Source: Melioribacteraceae bacterium 4301-Me
Lineage (GTDB): Bacteria > Bacteroidota > Ignavibacteria > Ignavibacteriales > Melioribacteraceae
DNA: 64,000 nt
NCBI GenBank assembly: GCA_041538185.1
Contig: JBGORM010000002.1
Coordinates: 124,001 to 188,000, forward strand
Reading direction: 5' to 3'
Part shown: one piece after another, positions 52,561 through 62,300 of the stretch
How positions within the stretch are numbered: the stretch's first letter is position 1
How the letters are laid out: every line of letters starts with the position of its first letter
Made by a program: the position numbers and the translations under genes
The notes under the pieces: generated by a model
The model's database searches: none
Seen by the model: the letters and a program-made list of their open reading frames with translations, nothing else
Told to the model about the DNA's origin: nothing

Positions 52561-54219
52561 TTAATCTAATTTTGGGTGCTTTTTATGAAAATCAGTTGCA
52601 TCTTGAAAAGCCTTTGCAGCAGCAATAATAGTTCCTTCATCAAATAACCTTCCAATAAAAGTTATACTTGTAGGTGTTCCATTTTCTGAAAAGCCATCAG
52701 GCACCACAACACAAGGATGGCCAGTTAAATTAGTCAACAATAAATTATCTCCTTCCCACGAGGGTGAAATGTAAAAGTCAATTGACTTCATTAATTCATT
52801 CATTTTTTGAATTAATAAATAACGTACTCTATTAGCGTTGATGTATTCCACTGCTGGGATGAAACGTGCGGCCCTAAAAACATTTGGCCAAGCATTTTTA
52901 ATTTGCCTTACCATTAAATCATCTTTATTGCTGCGAGTCAATTCATCAAAAGCTGCCGCTGCCTCAGCATTGAGTATGAACGCAATATTGTTAACAGGTA
53001 TGTCGGGTAATTCAATTGGTATTAAATCAGCCCCTAATTTTTTTAATGTTTCGAGAGCTAAAGAATCATTTTTATGAAAAGCATATTTTTTATCGAAGTC
53101 ACTTTTTAAGTAACCTATTTTCAGCTTTTTAAAATCAATTTTAGGATTGTAATTGAACGGATAATCATATAAAGTTTGATCTTTTCCGTCGGGACCTTTT
53201 ATTGTATTGAACACAATAGCAAGATCTTCAGCGTTTCTGCATATTGGTCCAATTTTATCCATAGACCAGCTAAGAGCCATTGCGCCAGTTCTGCTTACTC
53301 TTCCATAAGTTGGTCGTAACCCGGAAACTCCGCACACCGTTGAAGGTGAAACTATCGAGCCCCATGTTTCAGTTCCTATTGCAAAGGGCACTAAACCAGC
53401 TGAAGTGGCAGCTGCCGAACCGGCAGATGAACCGCTTGAACCTTTTGTTGTATCCCATGGATTTCTTGTCATTCCACCAAACCATACATCCCCCCAGGCT
53501 AATGCACCCATAGAAAGTTTTGCTACTAAAACTGCTCCAGCATTTTCAAGCTTTTTAATAACTGTTGCATCCTCATCTATTACTTGGTCTTTATACGGAT
53601 TTGCACCCCAAGTAGTTTTATATTTTTTAGTGGCGAGTAAGTCTTTTACTCCAAAAGGTATTCCGTGTAACATTCCTCTATAGTGACCTTTAGCAATTTC
53701 TTCATCAGCTTTTTTCGCTTGTTGAAGTGCAAGTTCTTCTGTTAAAGTTATTACGCAATGAAGCTTAGGGCCATATTTTTTAAGTCGGCTAATGAAAAAT
53801 TTTGTCAATTCGGTAGATGTTATTTGTTTTGTCTTAATTAAGTGGGCAAGTTCACCAATAGAATAAAAAGCTAAATCATCTAAATTTTTTGGCAACTTGA
53901 CGTTGGAGTAATCACTGTAAGAAATTTTTTTTTGCTTTTGGGTGCTTTTAAAATCAACTGGGATAGGATTAAATAATATAGAAGGGGGGACAGCATTATC
54001 TAAACTAATCTTACGAAGATTTTGATAGTCTTTTAATTGATTGTTTAAAGCATCTAACATCGAATCGCGTTTAGCATCTGTAAAATCTAACCCAATAATT
54101 TTTTCGGCATTTTCTACCATACTTTTATTTATCTTAACTTCGGTTGCCGGTGAAAAATAAAAAGCCAATAGTGATAGTACTAACACTATTGACAAAACAA
54201 TTAGATTAATTTTTTTCAT
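52561..54219 (-). CDS. Exported amidase-signature-family protein
   Basis: A 552-residue protein of the amidase signature (GatA-like) family with an N-terminal membrane/signal segment (residues about 5-22). The Ser-cisSer-Lys triad is visible: Lys in F-G-V-K-D-L-L, the cis-Ser in the G-S-S-G-S-S-A-G-S-A loop and the nucleophile Ser in E-T-W-G-S-I. The signal and a 120-residue N-terminal extension separate it from GatA of tRNA amidation; it is more likely a periplasmic amidohydrolase. No gatB or gatC is adjacent. Substrate unknown. Confidence 0.92.
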   Translation of the reverse strand: MKKINLIVLSIVLVLSLLAFYFSPATEVKINKSMVENAEKIIGLDFTDAKRDSMLDALNNQLKDYQNLRKISLDNAVPPSILFNPIPVDFKSTQKQKKISYSDYSNVKLPKNLDDLAFYSIGELAHLIKTKQITSTELTKFFISRLKKYGPKLHCVITLTEELALQQAKKADEEIAKGHYRGMLHGIPFGVKDLLATKKYKTTWGANPYKDQVIDEDATVIKKLENAGAVLVAKLSMGALAWGDVWFGGMTRNPWDTTKGSSGSSAGSAAATSAGLVPFAIGTETWGSIVSPSTVCGVSGLRPTYGRVSRTGAMALSWSMDKIGPICRNAEDLAIVFNTIKGPDGKDQTLYDYPFNYNPKIDFKKLKIGYLKSDFDKKYAFHKNDSLALETLKKLGADLIPIELPDIPVNNIAFILNAEAAAAFDELTRSNKDDLMVRQIKNAWPNVFRAARFIPAVEYINANRVRYLLIQKMNELMKSIDFYISPSWEGDNLLLTNLTGHPCVVVPDGFSENGTPTSITFIGRLFDEGTIIAAAKAFQDATDFHKKHPKLD

Positions 54220-54293
54220 TTTCTGCTCTCTATTTTATTGATAGAATACAATTACAAATTATTTCGAATATTACTTAAATTCAATAGAACCAT

Positions 54294-54323
54294 GAGTGGG
54301 GGTGCCGATCTATACCCCCACTC
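54294..54323. other. Perfect 10-bp hairpin upstream of the amidase gene
   Basis: GAGTGGGGGT (54294-54303) pairs exactly with ACCCCCACTC (54314-54323). It lies between the stop of the small minus-strand gene and the amidase start. There is no T-run on either side, so I hesitate to call it an intrinsic terminator; a leader structure is possible. Confidence 0.6.
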
Positions 54324-54363
54324 AATTTAAGGAGGTGCTTACTGGGAGTTGGGGACAAACTTT

Positions 54364-54711
54364 TTAAAGTTCACTTATTTTGTATAATTTGCTTATTAGT
54401 ATTGCTAATTTTAGTATGGAATTGTTAGGCTCCGAAAAAAAATTACTTAGACTGTCCAGTACTTCTTTTTGTGTTAAGTTATTGTAACTAACATTACTGT
54501 TTGTTCTTATTGTTTCGTCAAATTTTTTTATCGCATTCTGAATACTTTTTTTCAATTGCCTTTCATTAATTCCTCGCTGCCAACAAGAAAAATTTTTTAC
54601 CAAAAGTTTTTTTGATGTTTGAAAATCATAATGTATCTCACCAATTATTTTTAATACTGTCCACGTCTTTAAACAATAACTATTTTCTTTGCTCCAATCC
54701 AAATTTTGCAC
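54364..54711 (-). CDS. Hypothetical protein
   Basis: A 115-residue frame, rich in Lys, Asn and Ser, probably all-helical (Q-L-K-K-S-I-Q-N-A-I-K-K-F-D-E-T-I; I-L-K-L-A-I-L-I-S-K-L-Y). No signal or known motif. The upstream sequence has AAAAAGAGTGC before the ATG, a weak ribosome site. It is flanked by repeat-rich spacer. It may be a small accessory protein or a spurious frame; I do not recognise it. Confidence 0.45.
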   Translation of the reverse strand: MQNLDWSKENSYCLKTWTVLKIIGEIHYDFQTSKKLLVKNFSCWQRGINERQLKKSIQNAIKKFDETIRTNSNVSYNNLTQKEVLDSLSNFFSEPNNSILKLAILISKLYKISEL

Positions 54712-55370
54712 TCTTTTTAAAGGTTGTATTCTAATATAAGGTTTATGTCAATAATGAGAATCAGTATAATTACGTACATTTTTAAATATCATAGAAAAAG
54801 GTGCAAATTTGTTCTAAAATCGAAGAATTTTAGTGCTAAAAAGTCAAAAAAAATTTTAAGAACGAGCTAAATTTCTTGCAGAAGGAGAATTTTTTTTACT
54901 TTTTTCGCGGTGAAATTTTTAGCTCAAACTCGCCCTACGAAGCATTTCGAGGCTAAGTCTAAGACTCGCCTTTTGGGAACAATACTTTGTAAGCGGTGGC
55001 TTCGAGAACCTCAGCCACCGTTGGGATATCGGTCTCTGAGGTTACTCGAAGTGACCGACACCAAATTATGAATAATTCAGCTTAAAAACCTTACTCATCT
55101 TTTACTTTAACTTAGGTAACACTGACGGAAAATAAGAATCTTCGGCTTTATTAGGATATTTCGAATACAAAACCTATAGTAATATAATTATCAAATTAAT
55201 CTCTGGTTTTGGTACATCAATTTTGAGAATGAAGCCGTAAATAAATTTTAGTTTATTTAAAAATCTTGATTCGAATTTACAGCTATGTTTTTTTATTTGC
55301 ATTTTACATCAATACTACCTTATATTTTGAGGTAAAATTTTAATATTTCCTAACAAATTAATAAAGTGCT
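54712..55370. other. Gene-free spacer with palindromic repeats
   Basis: No coding signal in about 660 bp. A perfect hairpin CGGTGGCT (54994-55001)/AGCCACCG (55013-55020) with a T-C-G-A-G-A-A-C-C-T-C interior resembles the GGTGGCTGAGG-type dispersed repeats of Bacteroidota relatives. A partial second version (CTGAGGTTACTCGAAGTGACCG, interrupted) follows at about 55036. The rest is AT-rich and may contain the promoter of the Lrp-type gene. Confidence 0.6.
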
Positions 55371-55817
55371 ATGTTAGACGACTTAGACATTAAAGTATTA
55401 AGAAAACTACAGCAAAATGGAAGAACTAAAAGGAACGAACTTGCTGAGGAGGTTAACTTATCTATTCCTTCGTTAAGTGAACGTTTAAGAAAGCTGGAAG
55501 AGAACAAAGTTATTGAAGGTTATTATGCCAAATTAAATCGTCATGTTTTTGGTTACGATATTATGGCGTTTATTGTGGTTATTATGGATTCCTCTAAGAA
55601 CTACGATAAGTTGACTGAGCATGTAAAAAAAACCCCAGAAATTTTAGAGTGCTACTCTGTATTGGGAGAAGGCTCGCACATAATGAAAGCTGTAGCTAAA
55701 AACACAGAAGAATTAGAAAAGTTGCTGGGTAAAATTCAATCCTGGCCAGGAGTTACAAGAACTGTAACTAGCTTTGTGTTATCAACAATCAAAGAGACAA
55801 CAAGTTTAGACATTTAA
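55371..55817 (+). CDS. Lrp/AsnC-family transcriptional regulator
   Basis: A 148-residue regulator of normal length. The N-terminal winged helix has L-D-D-L-D-I-K-V-L-R-K-L-Q-Q-N-G-R and E-V-N-L-S-I-P-S-L-S-E-R-L-R-K-L-E. The C-terminal RAM domain (about 65-148) binds amino-acid effectors and mediates oligomerisation. It is 23 nt upstream of glutamine synthetase on the same strand, so it probably responds to nitrogen or amino-acid status and may control glnA and itself. Effector identity is inferred. Confidence 0.94.
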   Translation: MLDDLDIKVLRKLQQNGRTKRNELAEEVNLSIPSLSERLRKLEENKVIEGYYAKLNRHVFGYDIMAFIVVIMDSSKNYDKLTEHVKKTPEILECYSVLGEGSHIMKAVAKNTEELEKLLGKIQSWPGVTRTVTSFVLSTIKETTSLDI

Positions 55818-55840
55818 CACAAACGTAATAGGAGAAAAAA

Positions 55841-57268
55841 ATGGGAAAAGCATCCTCATCTGTAGATAAAGTCCTGAACTTTATCAAGGCAAATAAGATT
55901 CAGTTTATTGATTTTAAATTTATGGATTTTCCTGGGCAATGGCAGCATTTTACTGTGCCTTCTAGTCAATTAAATGAAGATTCTTTCGAAGAGGGATTCG
56001 GATTTGACGGCTCGTCAATCCGAGGTTGGAAGAGCATAAATGAAAGTGATATGCTTATTATTCCGGACCCAGAAACTATGTTCGTTGATCCTTTTATTGA
56101 AGCACCAACTATAAGTTTAATATGCGATGTGTATGAGCCAGCAACAAAAGAAAAGTATTCCCGCTGTCCACGAAATATTGCTCAGAAGGCAGAAGCTTAT
56201 TTAAAATCTACTGGCATTGCAGATACATCTTATTTTGGACCAGAAGCTGAATTTTTTGTTTTCGATGATGTTCGTTACGAAACAGGTCCAAATAGCAGTT
56301 TTTATATAATAGATTCAATTGAAGGTAAGTGGAATTCTGGCCGAGATGAAAAACCTAACCTTGCTTATAAACCAAGATATAAAGAGGGATATTTTCCGGT
56401 TCCACCTACCGATTCTTTAGTTGACCTTAGAAACGAAATGGTTACAAATCTAATTAATATGGGTGTAGAAGTAGAGGCGCAGCACCACGAAGTTGCATCT
56501 GGCGGGCAGTGTGAAATAGACTTACGGTTTGCACCTTTATTAAAAGCTGCTGACCAATTATTGTTATTCAAGTATGTTGTTAAAAATACTGCAAAAAAAC
56601 ATAATAAGACTGTTACCTATATGCCTAAACCTATATTTGGAGACAACGGCAGTGGTATGCATGTTCATACAAGTCTGTGGCTTAAAGGCAAGCCTTTGTT
56701 TGCTGGCGGCGGTTATGCGGGCTTGAGTGAAATAGGCTTGTATTTTATTGGTGGAATACTAAAGCATGCATCTTCACTTCTTGCTTTTACTAATCCAACT
56801 ACCAACTCTTATAAACGCTTAGTACCTGGCTTTGAAGCACCTGTTAATTTGGCTTACTCGCAAAGAAATAGGAGTGCTTCTATAAGAATTCCAATGTATT
56901 CGAGCAGTCCAAAATCTAAAAGAATTGAATTCCGCTGCCCGGACCCATCTTCCAATCCATACCTCGCTTTTTCGGCAATGCTTATGGCTGGTTTAGACGG
57001 TATTATAAATAGAATTGACCCAGGTGAACCATTAGATAAAGATATTTACGATATGTCACCAGAAGAGTTAAAGGATGTTCCTTCTACACCCGAATCTTTA
57101 GGGCATGCGTTAAAAGCTCTCGCTGATGATCACGATTATTTGTTAAAGGGTGATGTCTTTACTGAAGATGTAATTAATACTTGGATAACCTACAAAATTG
57201 AAAAAGAGATTAAACCAATGGCATTAAGACCTCATCCACACGAATTCGAGCTTTATTTTGATGTATGA
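55841..57268 (+). CDS. glnA: Glutamine synthetase type I
   Basis: A 475-residue GSI that condenses glutamate and ammonia with ATP. Markers: [12 protein letters not shown], the metal-binding E-A-E-F-F-V-F, the [12 protein letters not shown] segment, [12 protein letters not shown] and R-I-E-F-R-C-P-D. A Tyr in D-I-Y-D-M-S-P-E-E (about residue 403) aligns with the adenylylation tyrosine of the GSI-beta group, so covalent control is possible, though no glnE gene is in the window. GGAGAAAAAA precedes the ATG. It is co-transcribed with the Lrp-type regulator and ends at a strong terminator. Confidence 0.97.
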   Translation: MGKASSSVDKVLNFIKANKIQFIDFKFMDFPGQWQHFTVPSSQLNEDSFEEGFGFDGSSIRGWKSINESDMLIIPDPETMFVDPFIEAPTISLICDVYEPATKEKYSRCPRNIAQKAEAYLKSTGIADTSYFGPEAEFFVFDDVRYETGPNSSFYIIDSIEGKWNSGRDEKPNLAYKPRYKEGYFPVPPTDSLVDLRNEMVTNLINMGVEVEAQHHEVASGGQCEIDLRFAPLLKAADQLLLFKYVVKNTAKKHNKTVTYMPKPIFGDNGSGMHVHTSLWLKGKPLFAGGGYAGLSEIGLYFIGGILKHASSLLAFTNPTTNSYKRLVPGFEAPVNLAYSQRNRSASIRIPMYSSSPKSKRIEFRCPDPSSNPYLAFSAMLMAGLDGIINRIDPGEPLDKDIYDMSPEELKDVPSTPESLGHALKALADDHDYLLKGDVFTEDVINTWITYKIEKEIKPMALRPHPHEFELYFDV

Positions 57269-57292
57269 TTATAATACTTACTAAACTTTCAT

Positions 57293-57330
57293 GATGTTCT
57301 CTGCGTAAAAATTTATCCGCAGAGAACATC
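57293..57330 (+). terminator. Intrinsic terminator after glnA
   Basis: GATGTTCTCTGCG (57293-57305) pairs perfectly with CGCAGAGAACATC (57318-57330), followed by TTTTGTTT. This 13-bp stem closes the lrp-glnA transcript. Confidence 0.88.
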
Positions 57331-57384
57331 TTTTGTTTATAATGGGAAAATTATACAACTGAGATTTTGATTAGCTTAGATTTT

Positions 57385-58327
57385 TTAAAATGTGAACGTG
57401 ATTCCGACTTTAAAAAATTCAACTGCAATCGGAGAATCTGTATCAAATGGCCAATTCATTTTATCTTTTTTTAATAAATACCATCCATAGCTGTAAGCGT
57501 TTTTCAAAACGAAATTTACGATTGGAACAACATGTGGAGAAGTCTCTAAAATTCTATTGATAAAATAATCGAGTGATTGGCTGCCAATACTTTCTAATAA
57601 ATAACTTGCTGAATATTTCCAGAAAAGATGACGAGAAAATATTATGCTTGTTTCATAAGCAATGTTAAATGAAATTGAAGATTGTAAATCTAATCTTATG
57701 CCGCTTTCTGCCAAAGTCCCGAATCTTGTTTGTTTATTGTATCTGTCGAGAATTTGAATGTCATTGATAGGTCCAAAAGAAGAATTATTTTTTTCGTAAT
57801 TAGTTAAGTAAGTTGGATAATTCTTAAAGTCAAATTGCGACCAGATAAAACCAGTTTGATGGTAAGGCAAGACCGTAACAGTATTTAATTTATAGCCAAA
57901 ACCGTCACGCTTTGCAACCCCCAGTCTAAGTAAATTAGCCTTAATTTCGTTTTGTTTTTTGTGGATTTTTATAAATACTAGGTGAAACTTTTGAGCCAAA
58001 AATAAAATGTTCGTCAATTTCTAATATATTGTAACCGTCAATTTTTTCGTTAGAGTTGAACCCAAGTTTTATTTCCAATAAACCATCTTTACTAAATGCC
58101 GAGTAGAAATTTTTTTGAATTGGCTCGCCAATCCCGTAATTTAATTCAATAAAAGGTTTTTCATTTTTCCATCTCCACCTTAACCATTTGTGCCTTCTTT
58201 TAGTAGTATCTGCATTTGTAATGAAGCTTTTTATTGCAAGTGAATTAGTAATAATTTTCTGAGAATGTAAGATGTAGTTCTGTGCAAGAAAAAATATAAG
58301 GAAGAAAGTTGTAACTATTCTTGTCAT
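57385..58327 (-). pseudogene. Frameshifted outer-membrane-type protein gene
   Basis: Two minus-strand frames (58327-57941 and 58017-57385) overlap and read as one protein of about 313 residues if one base is skipped near 57950, where the reading strand has an A6 run followed by C-A4. Part one has a signal peptide (F-L-I-F-F-L-A-Q) and an E-L-N-Y-G-I-G-E-P strand. Part two continues with amphipathic strands and ends F-K-V-G-I-T-F-T-F, the aromatic terminus of an outer-membrane barrel. Each half alone is implausible as a protein. It may be a true pseudogene, an assembly error or a slippage-dependent gene. Function unknown. Confidence 0.75.
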
Positions 58328-58410
58328 AATTACGAGCTACAAAAATTTATAAAGTACTGGTTTTTAGACGATGGATTTTGTTTTTAGTTACTATAGGGTT
58401 TTATGTACTA

Positions 58411-58830
58411 TCAGTTTATTTTAATGCCGCTCTTTTTTTCTAAGGTAGAAGTTAAGGCTTCCATCAATACATCGTTTGGTGCAGGTTTAGTTAGAAAAAC
58501 ATCAACGCCTGCCGCATAAGCATTGTCCTTATCCTGCTGGAATGTATGAGCTGATAACCCAACAATAGGGATGTTTTTGAATTCAGGGTGATTTCTCATT
58601 TCTCTAGTAAGTTGCAACCCATCTTTTTTCCCACGCAGAGAAATATCCATAAGAATAATGTCAAATTTTTCTTTCTTTATTTTTTGATAAAATGTTTCTT
58701 CAGAATCGCAAATTTGTAAATCAAATTTTCGTCTTAAAAAAATTTCTAAGAATCTTTGATTTTCGTAATCGTCTTCAACAATTAACAATTTTGGTTTTTT
58801 CTTTTGTTCGGTGGTCGCCATAGTTATCAT
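58411..58830 (-). CDS. Single-domain response regulator (CheY-like)
   Basis: A 139-residue receiver domain with no output domain. It has L-I-V-E-D-D-Y-E-N, the phospho-acceptor Asp in I-I-L-M-D-I-S, the switch residue Ser in G-L-S-A-H-T and Lys in L-T-K-P-A. Such stand-alone receivers act in phosphorelays or bind partner proteins. No kinase is adjacent. Start could also be ATG 58821, three codons inside. Confidence 0.92.
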   Translation of the reverse strand: MITMATTEQKKKPKLLIVEDDYENQRFLEIFLRRKFDLQICDSEETFYQKIKKEKFDIILMDISLRGKKDGLQLTREMRNHPEFKNIPIVGLSAHTFQQDKDNAYAAGVDVFLTKPAPNDVLMEALTSTLEKKSGIKIN

Positions 58831-59096
58831 TTTTATTCTGCTTAAAATTGCTAACGAAAAATAATAATTGGCTGCTTAAATAGGAAATTTGGTCTAAACT
58901 ATTTAGCATTTCAATGAATTATGTTGGCTTATAAAAAAGCCAAGTATAATACTGAAATATAAAGAATTTTATCTTTTTTAAACCAAATATGATGAGTATT
59001 GTAAAGCCATATTTTCTTTTGCACGTTAATGTTCTGCTTACTGCGGGATTTATTTAAACGAACGAACAGAACTTAATGTAATTTTGCAAGATAGAC

Positions 59097-62000
59097 TTAA
59101 AATTTACTATCATATTCATCCCAACTTTTTATTTTGAGGTCTTCAATTTTTTTATTCGTTAAGGCCTCTGCAAGTCTCATTGCAAGCTGTCTGTTAGTAA
59201 TCAGAGGTACTTTATAATCAACAGCAGTTCTGCGTATAAGGTAATCGTTGGTCAACTCCTCTTCTTGTAAATTTTTAGGGATGTTAATAACCAGGTCAAT
59301 TTTACCTTGCTTTATGTAATCTGTAGCGGAGGGGGATTTGCTTTCAAGTGGCCAATATAAAGACTCAACTGGTAAGTCGTTAGATTTCATAAACTTTGCT
59401 GTTCCATGTGTTGCGTAAAACTTTACTCCAAGACTTAGTAATAGTCGGCAGGTTTCTAACAGTTCTGCTTTTGATTCAATACTACCAGAAGAAATCAAAA
59501 TTGATCTTAGAGGAAATTTATATCCTACAGAAATTAATGCCTTTAAAAATGCTTCGTTAAAATCGTCGCCCAAGCAAGCCACCTCGCCAGTAGAAGCCAT
59601 TTCAACACCAGTTGTTGGGTCAGCACCTTCTAATCGAGTAAAAGAAAATTCTGGCGCTTTTACTCCAACATAATCGTAATTAAAATTTATGCCGTTATGA
59701 TTATCAACTTTTCTGCCCATTATTACATTTGTTGCTGTTTCAATAAAGTTTTGTTTTAGTGTTTTTGATACGAAAGGGAAACTCCTTGATGCTCTAAGAT
59801 TACATTCTATCACTTTTACCTTGTTGTCTTTGGCGATGAATTGTATATTGAAAGGGCCATTGATATTTAGTGATTTAGCAATATTTGAAGAAATTGCTCT
59901 GATTTGTCTTACTGTTTCAAGATAAGTTCTTTGCGGAGGTAGTACTAAAGTTGCATCACCTGAGTGAACCCCGGCATTTTCTATATGCTCTGAAATAGCA
60001 GAACAAACAATATTGCCGTTTTGAGCTACTGCATCAAATTCTAATTCTTTTGCGTTAATTAAGAATTTGCTGATTACAACGGGATGCTCTGGTGAGACAT
60101 CCACTGCTTTGTTCAGAAATTTAATCAATTCTGTATCGTTGCCTGCAATTGCCATTGCAGCGCCACTTAATACATAAGAGGGTCGAACAAGGACAGGATA
60201 ACCAACTTTATTTGCAAACTCAATTGCTTCAGAGATTGTGCTTAACTGACTCCACTCTGGTTGTTCTACGCCTAATTGGTCTAACAAGGCGGAAAATTTA
60301 CTCCTGTTTTCTGCAGTGTCAATTGAAGTTGGACTTGTCCCTAATATTTTTACGCCTACATTATGAAGTTTCATGGCAATATTATTTGGGGTTTGTCCAC
60401 CCATAGAAACAATTACTCCAAGAGGTTTAATAGCTCTGTAAATCTCGTAAATTGTTTCTATTGTCAGTTCTTCAAAAAACAATGCATCGGATTCATCATA
60501 ATCAGTGCTAACAGTTTCAGGGTTACAATTAATCATAACAGTTTTGTAGCCCATCTTACGCAAAGTTTTGCCTGTAACTACACAACACCAGTCAAATTCT
60601 ACAGAGCTGCCAATTCTATATGGACCTGAGCCAAGTATAATAACTGATTTTTTAATGTCAGGTTCAGAATCGTTCTGAGAAGCATTGTATGTTAAGTACA
60701 AATAGTTTGTTTTAGCAGGGTACTCTGCTGCCAGAGTATCAATATGTTCGATGAATGGTTTTATTTTGTATTTGTTTCGAAGTAGAAAAACATCGTGGGC
60801 ATCTACGTTAATTATGTTGGCAATTTGTCTGTCTGAGAATCCTAATTGTTTTGCTTTAAGAAGCAGTTCTTTAGGAAATTTCTTTAATGTTGTTTTAGAA
60901 ATTTCATTTTCGATGTTTATAATGTTGTTAATTTTATATAAAAACCATTTATTGATATGAGTCAAATTGTGAATATGTTCAATTGAATAACCGGCTTTTA
61001 TAGCTTGTACAACTGCAAAAATTCTTTCTTCAGTTGGTTCTTTTAGAGCAGTATCGAGATTATCAAAATAGATTTTTGTACGGCTCGCGGTAATTCCATC
61101 AACACTTATATCCAGCATCCTCATTGCTTTTTGAAATGCTTCCTCGAATTTTCTTCCAATAGCCATTACTTCGCCGACAGATTTCATTGATGAGCCAAGT
61201 TTTCTCTTTACGAGTCTAAATTTCTTCAAATCCCAACGAGGCACTTTAATTACAATATAATCAAGGGCTGGTTCAAAGAATGCGCTTGTAGTTTTTGTAA
61301 TAGAATTTCGAATTTCGTGAAGACCGTAACCAAGTGCTAATTTTGCCGCAACAAATGCAAGTGGATAACCCGTAGCTTTTGAAGCAAGTGCTGAACTTCT
61401 TGATAACCTTGCATTAACTTCTATTACTCGGTAATCGTCGGAATTTGGGTCGAGTGCAAATTGGATGTTACATTCGCCAACAATACCCAAATGTTTTATG
61501 GTTTTTATTGCTATTTCACGCAGTTTGTGGTATTCGCTGTTTGTTAATGTTTGACTTGGTGCGACTACCATACTTTCACCAGTATGAATTCCCATTGGGT
61601 CAATATTTTCCATATTACAAACTGTAATGCAGTTATCGTATTTATCACGAACTACTTCATACTCAATTTCTTTCCAGCCTTCTAAGTACTCTTCAACTAA
61701 TATTTGAGAAGAGTAAGAAAGAGCTTTCGAAGCAATTTTTTTTAGCTCGTTTTTGTTTCTGCAAATTCCAGACCCCAATCCACCAAGAGCAAAAGCTATC
61801 CTTACAATTACAGGAAAGCCAATTTGAGTAGCAAAGTCAACAGCATCTTCAACAGTAGTTACTGCTTTGCTGTGCGGATATTTTACATTTATTTCGCTAA
61901 GTCTTTCGCAGAATTTTTGTCTATCCTCAGTGTTCTCGATAGCATCTATCTGTGTACCAAGTACTTGAACATTGTATTTCTGAAGAATATTTTCTTTGTG

Positions 62001-62300
62001 AAGGGCAAGTCCGCAATTAAGTGCTGTTTGCCCACCAAAGCCTAATAGAATTCCATCAGGCTTTTCTTTTTGAATTATTTTTTCTACAAAATATGTCGTA
62101 ATTGGAAGTAAGTAAACTTTGTCGGCTAAATAGTCAGAGGTTTGAATTGTAGCTATGTTAGGGTTGATGAGAATGGTATAAACCCCTTCTTCTTTCAATG
62201 CTTTAATACATTGGCTACCTGAGTAGTCAAATTCTCCAGCTTCTCCAATTTTTAATGCCGAGCTTCCAATAATTAGAACTTTCTTATTTTTTTTGTTCAC
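59097..62300 (-). CDS. carB: Carbamoyl-phosphate synthase large subunit
   Basis: A 1067-residue, full-length CarB. Two ATP-grasp halves are evident: first half from I-G-S-S-A-L-K-I-G-E-A-G-E-F-D-Y-S-G, second from I-L-G-S-G-P-Y-R-I-G-S-S-V-E-F-D-W. The Q-C-I-K-A and E-V-N-A-R-L-S-R-S / E-C-N-L-R-A-S-R-S pairs are as expected, and a C-terminal MGS-like regulatory domain includes Y-A-T-H-G-T-A. It makes carbamoyl phosphate for pyrimidine and arginine synthesis. Its ATG overlaps the carA stop by 4 nt (ATGA), indicating translational coupling. Confidence 0.97.
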   Translation of the reverse strand: MNKKNKKVLIIGSSALKIGEAGEFDYSGSQCIKALKEEGVYTILINPNIATIQTSDYLADKVYLLPITTYFVEKIIQKEKPDGILLGFGGQTALNCGLALHKENILQKYNVQVLGTQIDAIENTEDRQKFCERLSEINVKYPHSKAVTTVEDAVDFATQIGFPVIVRIAFALGGLGSGICRNKNELKKIASKALSYSSQILVEEYLEGWKEIEYEVVRDKYDNCITVCNMENIDPMGIHTGESMVVAPSQTLTNSEYHKLREIAIKTIKHLGIVGECNIQFALDPNSDDYRVIEVNARLSRSSALASKATGYPLAFVAAKLALGYGLHEIRNSITKTTSAFFEPALDYIVIKVPRWDLKKFRLVKRKLGSSMKSVGEVMAIGRKFEEAFQKAMRMLDISVDGITASRTKIYFDNLDTALKEPTEERIFAVVQAIKAGYSIEHIHNLTHINKWFLYKINNIINIENEISKTTLKKFPKELLLKAKQLGFSDRQIANIINVDAHDVFLLRNKYKIKPFIEHIDTLAAEYPAKTNYLYLTYNASQNDSEPDIKKSVIILGSGPYRIGSSVEFDWCCVVTGKTLRKMGYKTVMINCNPETVSTDYDESDALFFEELTIETIYEIYRAIKPLGVIVSMGGQTPNNIAMKLHNVGVKILGTSPTSIDTAENRSKFSALLDQLGVEQPEWSQLSTISEAIEFANKVGYPVLVRPSYVLSGAAMAIAGNDTELIKFLNKAVDVSPEHPVVISKFLINAKELEFDAVAQNGNIVCSAISEHIENAGVHSGDATLVLPPQRTYLETVRQIRAISSNIAKSLNINGPFNIQFIAKDNKVKVIECNLRASRSFPFVSKTLKQNFIETATNVIMGRKVDNHNGINFNYDYVGVKAPEFSFTRLEGADPTTGVEMASTGEVACLGDDFNEAFLKALISVGYKFPLRSILISSGSIESKAELLETCRLLLSLGVKFYATHGTAKFMKSNDLPVESLYWPLESKSPSATDYIKQGKIDLVINIPKNLQEEELTNDYLIRRTAVDYKVPLITNRQLAMRLAEALTNKKIEDLKIKSWDEYDSKF

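Noticed and set aside
52561..54219. GatA subunit of the Glu/Asp-tRNA amidotransferase
   Set aside because: It has an N-terminal export segment and a long extension, and no gatB or gatC nearby.
54294..54323. Riboswitch upstream of the amidase gene
   Set aside because: Only a single simple hairpin is visible, with no recognisable aptamer core.
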